DNA of 64,000 nucleotides. It comes from Hymenoscyphus infarciens. Lineage: Eukaryota > Ascomycota > Leotiomycetes > Helotiales > Helotiaceae. The stretch covers positions 62,001 to 126,000 of the forward strand of contig LLCB01000004.1 of the NCBI GenBank assembly GCA_001414345.1. The letters are read 5' to 3'. Under the pieces are notes generated by a model. The model searched no databases. It saw nothing but the letters and a program-made list of their open reading frames with translations, and had not been told where the DNA came from. A program made the translations under genes and the position numbers. The first letter of the stretch is position 1; each line of letters opens with the position of its first letter. This document shows, one piece after another, positions 56,986-64,000 of the stretch.

Positions 56986-59879
56986 TTTGGTGGTGATAAT
57001 CTGGACTTCCAAAGTAAGAAGATTTCTGTGTGATGTGGGATCTCTGTATTATGGGAAGTGAAATGTCTTTGTTGGGTTGAGAGGGGATCGTACTTATAGA
57101 TGAAAGCCACCACGCGATTTTCACTTCATCCTATGGCCATGCGTACTTGGTGTAGAACGATAATGGGCTGGAATGTCATTGTATTCCACCTTTCTTCAGC
57201 TGTGGGTGAAAACGCGCTTGATCAAACAAGAAATGGCGGTTCTCATGAAGTTGTTTATTAAAACGCTGTAAGACGTGACAGCGGTTGTCCCGAGTCCCGG
57301 GAATGTGCAACGCTGTAATACACGACGACGCCTAAAATTCCCCCATGGGGAACCCGAAGTCGATAAAATTCTATAAGATTTATTAAATTACTTGTTTTCG
57401 GGTAGTACCTTGTTTGAGAGCCACTCGCTTAGATAGTAAGCAATATATGGTTAATTAAGAAACGGAGGAGCAGGTGATATACTACGGGAGCACTTCCAGC
57501 CGCAATATCAACGCGAAATACGATGAGCAGCTGATCTCGTACTGTTTTTGCTTCCATTGGTTCTATTGCGGAAGATTGCATTGTGGCGCCCTCGTGTCAC
57601 AAACTGCATTTTATCATATCATACAGACATCGGGTAAAGTCCAAAGTCAACCATATTCGCAACTGAAACGTAAGAACAACGTATTTTCATTACTATACAC
57701 GCGAGCATTCGCTACTCTCAATGCCACCTGTTGTTACATTGAAGTCCTATTTTAGAAAATAGCTGGCACGTATTCGACAGTACACCTGAACAATAAATAA
57801 CTCGATTCAAAGTGTTCACTAAGAAAATTTGGAAATGACTGATATTGGTTTTCATAACTCACGTCATAAGTCCTTTTATTTTTTCTGTTTATTAGACGCT
57901 TTTTTAAATGAGATGCTACATGTAGGACGATAACATGCGTTTTCAAGTCTTAAGTCATGGTTCGTATCAGAGTAGTGAGACACATGCGATGGAGAAACCG
58001 GGTCATACAAAGTGACAAAGTTGAGTATTAGCAAACTCACCCCTTAACCTCGAATTGTTTTAAATGTATTCGAATTTCGAAGAGAAATTCTGCTTCCTGT
58101 TCTCCCCTTTCTTTTGTTTCTGTGTTCCTTGTCAATTTAGGTTGGAATTTTCCAAGTGTTACCCTCCCTATACCAAGTAGAAAATGTCGAATTTCTTGCA
58201 TTTATCCGTAGCCAATCCTTTCGCGTCCTTGAAGGTGCCAGTCTTTTGGTATCCGTATCTCCGATGTCTGATCCGCAGGACACTTGCATATTTTTTCTGC
58301 TTCCCTTTCTAAGCATAGAATCCATCGCTCTGACCCCCAAAATCTCTAATTTAGGTAATTCCTTGCATTTGTTGCAGTTCGTGAATATGCAGCAAATTCT
58401 TCAAAGACAGGGAATCCAAACTTCTGGTTGGTTGTTTGAAAAAGAAAGGGGGTGTTTTGTTGCACTTCGTGATTTGCCTAGTTGGTTGCTTCAAAAACGT
58501 GACTAGGAAGGATTGTGACACCTCATATTCCCCGACTTGGGCCTGGTTGGTCAAGATTCAGATTCCAACTTTCTGTTGCACGTCGCGCTTTAAAGCTCGA
58601 ATAGCCATCGCGCTCGTAGGTCATCGGCACTTTTGAAATGCTCGTCATGTAGGGGTATTTATTGGTTGTGTGCCTGAAAAGGGTGACTGCCTCGCATTGT
58701 AATTGGGTCATGGGATCTTTTTCTCAAGTCTGATAGCCACTGAGAACTGTGTGGTTTCCAAGTCCCTCGAATAAGAATTGGGCATTTTCAAGACTCATCC
58801 GAAGTCGTCAGAGTGCGATATGCAACAAGCACCCAACAAGGGAGAAAAGTGGCGGGGAATGTCCCGCTAACTGGTGGAAAAATAGGCTATTTTTATTTCT
58901 TTTGCTGTTCGTCTCGTGATCAGCCACGGCTTCATCCCAGAAAGTCGAGAAAAGGGAGAGGTTGGGGATAACACTCCCAACCTAGACCAGAACATGGTCA
59001 AAAAGGTGCAAAATCCACCCTGAGATGTGTCTCTCTTCTAACATCACGTGCTATTCCCACCAACTCATGGTGCCCAGGTGCTCACCGCTTCCTCATCTAC
59101 AAATCAAGACCAAATCCGTCTGAGAAAGCTGCATATTGCGAAATGCAACGAACTTCCCGCTCCCTTCGTTCGGTCACTTCTATTGGCAGCTAGCGGAACG
59201 ATGCAGATTTTGTTGCATTTCGCTCGAAGGAAGGAACATGCGCATTTACTACCCTGGTTGAGATTCATTGGTTACGAGTGTGCGGGGAAGGAGAGGCGTC
59301 CAGCCATTTTGTTGTCATACGTCGGAACCAGGAACTGTCTTCCCGCTTGTTGGCTTGTTGGTTTGTTGGTTTGTTGGTTTGTTGGCGCCAAGTCGATACG
59401 GAACTTATGTAGGTGGTCGTTTAGTTCTGGCGGTTTATTTTGGTTTCCTAATCTTGTGTTTGTTTCAAACTCATTTTCCTCTCGTCAGACTGCAGTCTTT
59501 TTTTGGCGCTTCCAACACGATTTCGTGGAGTGGCTGTGGTGTTGGTTCTTGGCTCGGGGAGTTGTTGGTTATTCTTACCAATTTGAATCTATATTTATTT
59601 CGGGCCTTCAAACTTCCGCTAGCAGGGCCGTGGCTGAGCGTTGTGTGTTGGTTGTCTCTTAACAGCTGCTATATTTTGTTAAGAGAGTGCAATGTTCATA
59701 TAACAGACGTTTATCAGTTGTAAAATAAACTCATTCGCTCCTCCATCAACCTCCAAACACATTTTCAGCCCCTACAATCACAAATCATCCTCTTTATTTC
59801 CTCCTTGTATCTCTCACATTGGTTTTTTACCGATCACACATTTCACTCTCTACGCCAAACCCTCCTCCTCAAAGTCAAG
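56986..59879. other. long intergenic region, no gene assigned
   Basis: Several short open frames (for example 58156-58506 and 59048-59662) lack protein character; the latter is partly a translated GTTTGTTG repeat. Inverted copies of a GCGAAATGCAAC phrase at 59137-59222 and a TTGGTTTG tandem run at 59349-59386 are the only structures seen. Confidence 0.4.
59349..59386 (+). repeat. TTGGTTTG tandem repeat
   Basis: About four to five 8-base units of TTGGTTTG (first units TTGGCTTG) lie in a T/G-rich stretch. A related but more diverged T/G run occurs at 61525-61595, beside the left end of the MITE at 61643. Confidence 0.75.
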
Positions 59880-60059
59880 ATGCTTGCATTTTCACTTCTC
59901 GCCGCGGGCATCGTCTTTGCATCTCTAGTTTCTGGAATCCCTCTTCATCCGAGGGATGAATACACACCCGGAATAGACTATCCAACCAACAGCGCGGTCG
60001 ACAATACCGGAACTGCCACCGACCCTGCTCCGCCGATCGTCCTAGAGGAAAATTCGTAG
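59880..60059 (+). CDS. small secreted peptide, SGIPLHPRD type
   Basis: A 59-residue frame from ATG 59880 to TAG 60059, in a good context (AAGATGC) after a CT-rich leader. The signal peptide MLAFSLLAAGIVFASLVSG is followed by IPLHPRDEYTPGIDYPT, then a Thr/Asn/Pro-rich tail ending VLEENS with no cysteine. The leader end LVSGIPL recurs in the gene at 60832-61158, which suggests a local family of secreted peptides. The short mature part could be trimmed after the HPRD segment. Function is unknown. Confidence 0.6.
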   Translation: MLAFSLLAAGIVFASLVSGIPLHPRDEYTPGIDYPTNSAVDNTGTATDPAPPIVLEENS

Positions 60060-60831
60060 GATACCAAAATATTGTCGGATGCTACCACAACTTAGCCCCG
60101 GATATACTCTGATATCCATGAGCTTGGAGGCTTTCTATCTTGGTACTCAAAGGGAGGCAAAGTTTAGTATTGGAGCATGCTAGGGAGAAAAGATGCTGGA
60201 GGGAGTTGGGATATGGGCTGCTTTTGAAATTTGAACTTTCGGGGGGCAAGACTATCTTTTGGACTCTGGGCATTTTTCTTTATCAAATGATCATTTTCTT
60301 GAGATATTTATCGTCGCTCGCGCGTGAATCAGCGTTTTGACTTGATCAAAATTTACCTTGTGATTTTGTGGTGATTTTTTACTTACTCTTATTATTCCAC
60401 GAGAGTAAAGATAATTGCATTTGAAGTACTAATTTATTCCCCATGTCTAGTGCAAGTCCTTTCAAAAAGGGTAGATCGGGCGATTGCCTTACAATCACTT
60501 TTTTTCGGCAAGACTCTTCCTAAATAGCTCTTCTCTTAGAAAGAGATTCGCGGTGAGTAATTATTGTATTAACGTCCACTCGCACTTTCAAAATTTAATC
60601 TTGTTATTCGAAGCGCTGAAAGTTCATTGTAAAAAGAAGACAGAGCTGCTAAACGCTAATTCAAGTAATTCTAATGTGCAAACATAAACGTCGAAAAGTA
60701 AAACAAAGATACAACATATAAATCCACGCTGAGACCTTCACGCGGAAAGCAATTTTCACCCCCTCCCGCCTCCTCTGTAGATCTTAGACATCCCAACTTG
60801 ACAAATCTCCTGCAAAGTGCGCTGCACAACA
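60060..60831. other. intergenic, no gene
   Basis: AT-rich spacer between two convergent secreted-peptide genes. Nothing else is recognised. Confidence 0.4.
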
Positions 60832-61158
60832 TTAACATCCAGCGCAAGCATCCTCATTTATCTGCTCTTGGGTTCTGTTCGCCGGGTCATCGGCATTATC
60901 GCTGACGCCCACATCGCTCAAGTCCGCATCGAGGCCAGGCTTAGCCTTTGGGGCTGGTCCGCCTTTCAACCCTCCTCCTCCTTTCCTCTTAGTAAGAGCT
61001 TGTGTTTTGGCAAGCGTTGCAATACCTGGAGGTAGAATGGTAGTTGAAGTTTGAATGGGTTGAAGTGAGGCAGTCTCGGCATTGTTTGATGGAAGTGGGA
61101 TCCCTGAGACCAGTGTGGAAAGAACAGCTGCAACTGCCAAGACGCGGAGAGTAAACAT
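60832..61158 (-). CDS. small secreted protein, SGIPLPS type with Lys/Gly-rich core
   Basis: A single 108-residue frame from ATG 61158 to TAA 60832. The signal peptide (MFTLRVLAVAAVLSTLVSG) ends like that of the 59880 gene and is followed by IPLPSNNAETASLQPIQ. A dibasic TKRKGGGGLKGG segment is a plausible Kex2 processing site. The final part is acidic (GLDADLSDVGVSDNADDPAN) and ends INEDACAGC with two cysteines. Kex2-cut secreted peptides with a basic core and acidic tail are common among fungal secreted or toxin-like peptides, but no family is recognised. Real gene likely from leader and composition. Confidence 0.65.
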   Translation of the reverse strand: MFTLRVLAVAAVLSTLVSGIPLPSNNAETASLQPIQTSTTILPPGIATLAKTQALTKRKGGGGLKGGPAPKAKPGLDADLSDVGVSDNADDPANRTQEQINEDACAGC

Positions 61159-61642
61159 AGTGAAATTCGATGTTGGGGTGAAAAGCAGGGGAAGGAAGCG
61201 AAATTATTTCGGAGTTTTGAGACTTTGAAGATGTTTGAAGGGGCGGGTTTGAAGTGTTGTTGATGATATGGCTGCTGTTCTCGATGTAAGAGGAAGTGAG
61301 GTTTGAGTTAAGGATAAGGAAAGACCAAATGAACTCCAGAAATTCAGTACTGGGGTACAGATTTCACACGTCAAACCTTCTTTTTTGGTAAAATAAAACA
61401 CATGCACTGTACTGCCTGCTCACCCCACTCTGCGGTCAATTCCAAGTCGCCCAAACCTCACCAATCTCAACAAAACTCAGTTTAGCCTATGTCGGTCGCG
61501 ATATGTGAGCTGAGGTGTCGTATCTTGTTTGTGGTTCATTGGTTGGATTTGTTTCCTTATTTGTTGGAATGTTGGTTTGCTCGCTTATTCGGGTGTTCCC
61601 ACCCCCTGCTCTTGTTTCTGTTGGTTCTAAATTGGGAACAGG
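61159..61642. other. intergenic, T/G-rich next to MITE
   Basis: Upstream region of the 60832-61158 gene. A T/G-rich stretch at 61525-61595 resembles the repeat at 59349. No gene. Confidence 0.4.
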
Positions 61643-62164
61643 TAATCGCTCGGTCCACCTCTCACCCAATCCGCTTCGCGTATTGGGTAAGGGAGGGCAA
61701 TACGATAAAACCAGCAATACGACCACTTTTGTTTTACACCAAAATCGCCTTAACTAGCCTCTAATAACTCCCCACCTTTGCTACTAAAACTACTCTAATA
61801 TGTTCCTACTATTAATATATAGCTTAAACTTATATTTAATCTTTAAAATATAATTATATCTTCTATATTCTAGGCTTTACTAAATTTTTCTAGAGATTTA
61901 GTAGTAGCTTTCTTAGAAGTTAGATTTAAGAACTAGATAGATACTAAATAGATAAATCTTACTTAAAATTTCTATTTATTAAGGTTAAAATAAGAGACTC
62001 TAATTAAAATTAGAATATAATAAAGCGTTGTTGTTTTATTATATATTTTTAAAAACAACGTATTTTAGTGTAAACTAAAAGTGGTCGTATTACTGGTTTT
62101 ATCGTATTACCCTCCCTCACCTAATACGCGAAGCGGATTAGGTGAGAGGTGGACCGAGCGATTA
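61643..62164. mobile_element. Tc1/mariner-like MITE with ~100-bp inverted repeats and TA duplication
   Basis: Flanking TA dinucleotides (61643-61644 and 62163-62164) enclose ends ATCGCTCGGTCCACCTCTCA and its mirror image. The arms match over about 100 bases, including AATCCGCTTCGCGTATT and AATACGATAAAACCAG. Nearly all differences between arms are CpA to TpA (or TpG to TpA): CCCAATCC/CCTAATCC, GGGCAATACG/GGGTAATACG, CCAGCAATACG/CCAGTAATACG, CACCAAAA/CACTAAAA. The 300-base middle is AT-rich without a coding frame. A non-autonomous element hit by RIP. Confidence 0.85.
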
Positions 62165-62663
62165 CTAACACACTTCCAGCGCTTCGGGTTGAGCCTTGCC
62201 ACATGTAAGTATTGGTTTCGGATGTTGCATTTCCTATCGACTTGGCAAAACGAAGATTGAAGATTCGCAAGACCATCAACAAGCTTGCGGAAGGCTGTGG
62301 TTTTTAGTATTTGTTTCTGAAAGTCATCCCATACGACTATCTTTGTTTCTCGGGAGGCTCAGATTCTAAGATGACAGTGCTATGTCTTGTGGCTAAGCTT
62401 GATGCGTTGGCAGTTATAATTCTATTTCAAACTTCAGGGACTTATTAGTCTGATTCGTCATCTTCTAATGGGAACATTGAAACCCGTATGAGAAAGCGAT
62501 TATCACACTGACTCGCACAATAATTGTTCCATCAATCACCAACCCTCGCCCAAACTTTCTCCAAATGCCTTGACACCCTTTTCAGAAACCAAACACATCC
62601 CACAATATCTAATTCTCTTTCTATCCTTTTATCGCGACTCAGTACAATATCCATATCTTCAAA
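62165..62663. other. intergenic, no gene
   Basis: Spacer and probable promoter of the broken secreted-peptide gene at 62664. CT-rich near 62600. Confidence 0.4.
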
Positions 62664-62971
62664 ATGCATTCCCTTTCCATCCTTACTACCGTTGTGGTTT
62701 TCACTGCCATCCCTATGGATCACAAGTCCACACGAGGGATGATCTCAACGAACTTACAACTGCAAGTCTAAGAGATGGCAGTAGCAGCGTTCTCCTTCGA
62801 GCTGACTTCGATCCTAACGATCCCAACAAGGCTTTAAAAAACCCCGAAGAGCAGCTCGCCGGCATGACTGGTAGCCAACCCAGAAGGAAGAGAACGCCAC
62901 CAGAAATCGCTAGAAAAACGGGAGAAAGAGATCAATATCGTGGGAGTGTAGAGTGTAGCCCCAGATTGTAA
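62664..62971 (+). pseudogene. small secreted protein, frameshifted third member of local family
   Basis: ATG 62664 (AAAATGC context) starts a leader MHSLSILTTVVVFTAIPM that runs to a stop after 36 codons. From about 62720 a neighbouring frame carries VHTRDDLNELTTASLRDGSS, then LLRADFDPNDPNKALKNPEE and a basic RRKRTPPEIARKTGERDQ tail to TAA 62971. The leader, IPM and H-(T/P)-RD elements echo the 59880 gene, and the D-P-N acidic segment echoes 60832-61158. No usable intron links the two frames, so a frameshift is most likely; a sequence error would make it intact. Confidence 0.4.
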
Positions 62972-63389
62972 AAGAAACCTGTGCGTTGTTTCACCCTGCA
63001 GTACTGCCGAAAAAAAAGATAGGAAAGTTGATATGTGTTTGACTGATGATGGGGTTGAAGAGTAGAGCAAGTTGTTGGATGGAAATACAGCGAGGTCTGT
63101 CTATTCGGACGTCGATCCGTGGGAACAGAATTCAAAGGAGGAGGTGATTCTCGGGCTGAGGAAGCCTTGGTGGAATATGGAAACAATTAAACTCCTCTCA
63201 GGTAATTCTTCCTACATGTTTGTTTTTCGCGTCCGAACGGTACTAACGACCTTATTCCACTCTTTATTTGTTGCTTATTGCTAAGGGTACTTGTAAGCAA
63301 AACGATAGGTAGGTTTTAGAAATCTCAAAAGCCTAACGGGCTTAATTCATTCCTTTTTCTCAGTGTCTAGCTTCTCCTCTCTAATACTA
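62972..63389. other. flank of terminal MITE, no gene
   Basis: No convincing coding sequence. Composition becomes AT-rich from about 63290. Confidence 0.4.
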
Positions 63390-63971
63390 TAAGAGAGCGT
63401 GACTTTGCTCTAGACACACTTAGTATAAAACTAGTATTTATCTACTACTACGCTAGGTATTAAGGAATAATATTATATAAATGAAATTTTTATTAAGTAT
63501 ATATAACTTTTATAAATATTTTTAGTATACTATAGCCTTTTATTTACACTTAATAACATTCTTAAGTTTTACTATTAGCCTAGCTATAAACCGTCTATAA
63601 TTAGTAATATTAAAAGATTTCTAACTCTTATAAAATAGCTTTTATATCCGGACTTCTATTAGAAACGTAAGAGAACTTTAGAATCTTATTCTTTATCTAT
63701 CTCTAGACCTTTTCTATAAGATTTAGCTTAGAGAAGCTTAGTAGCTATATAAAACCGTATACCTTTTATCTAAGCTTTAATAGCTAAGAAAATCTCTTAT
63801 AAGCTCTTCTAAGAACTTAAAACAAGGATATATATTTAGATTGTTTGATAGAAGAAAGAGATAGGGTTTATAAAGATATTATATTATATATGTACTAGTA
63901 TAGTAGCGCTAGCGTTATACCTAGATTAGTACTCTGCTAAGGTGTGTCTAGAGCAAAGTCACGCTCTCTTA
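63390..63971. mobile_element. MITE with ~33-bp inverted repeats and TA ends
   Basis: The left end, TAAGAGAGCGTGACTTTGC then TCTAGACACACTTAG, is repeated in inverse at the right (GTGTGTCTAGAGC then AAAGTCACGCTCTCTTA), with one extra C in the right arm. TA flanks both ends, so a Tc1/mariner-type duplication is likely. The span is 582 bases; the interior is AT-rich with no coding frame. The sequence remains AT-rich to the end of the window, so it may be nested in a larger repeat. Confidence 0.8.
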
Positions 63972-64000
63972 CCTTTTTTTATACTTAAACTGGGTATATA

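Noticed and set aside
59048..59662. 204-codon frame with WLVGLLVCWFVG
   Set aside because: The hydrophobic stretch is a translated TTGGTTTG repeat, and the rest has no protein character or splice support.

Overview
The window is nuclear DNA of a filamentous ascomycete. Genes carry one to four short introns (45-120 bases) with GTAAGT-like donors and CTAAC branch sites. Intergenic stretches are long, and several inverted-repeat elements show C-to-T/G-to-A decay in CpA/TpG context of the kind left by repeat-induced point mutation (RIP). The CRZ1 zinc finger factor, the 2EXR proteins and the many small secreted proteins suggest a helotialean (Botrytis/Sclerotinia-like) leotiomycete; that placement is inference.

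Layout. 4.07-10.57 kb (+): a 2084-residue disordered protein with about 20 WG-containing repeats. 11.3-14.1 kb (-): a decayed gene and a small Lys/Glu-rich gene. 15.4-16.4 kb (-): a flavodoxin-like quinone reductase (Alt a 7/WrbA type) whose UGA stop sits in the readthrough context UGA-CUA-G, followed by an in-frame 42-codon extension ending in a CaaX box. 19.5-21.8 kb (+): CRZ1. 22.97-25.09 kb: a divergent pair of 2EXR proteins. 26.1-28.4 kb (-): a flavin monooxygenase fused to a DUF6314-like domain. 29.1-29.9 kb (-): a methyltransferase pseudogene. 32.9-34.7 kb (+): an allantoate-permease-family MFS transporter. 36.1-37.7 kb (+): a CFEM-like membrane protein gene broken in its signal peptide by a 698-bp hAT-type MITE. 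38.5-39.2 kb: an inverted-repeat element with long CT/GA tracts. 40.8-45.6 kb: small secreted, membrane and hypothetical genes, one broken. 46.5-49.7 kb (+): a 1063-residue RRM-like protein. 52.5-53.5 kb (+): a frameshifted, truncated alcohol dehydrogenase beside an AT-rich repeat island. 55.2-56.1 kb (+): a hypothetical protein. 56.7-57.0 kb (-): a cysteine-rich secreted protein. 59.9-63.0 kb: three small secreted-protein genes with similar leaders, interrupted by a MITE. 63.4-64.0 kb: another MITE.

The left half holds conserved housekeeping and regulatory genes. The right half is accessory in character: secreted proteins, MITEs and broken genes. No operon-like logic applies. The strongest candidates for new biology are the UGA-CUA/CaaX dual-isoform quinone reductase, the WG-repeat protein and the MITE-disrupted CFEM gene.

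All exon joints were read by eye from splice signals and reading frames. I saw no tRNA, rRNA or CRISPR array.
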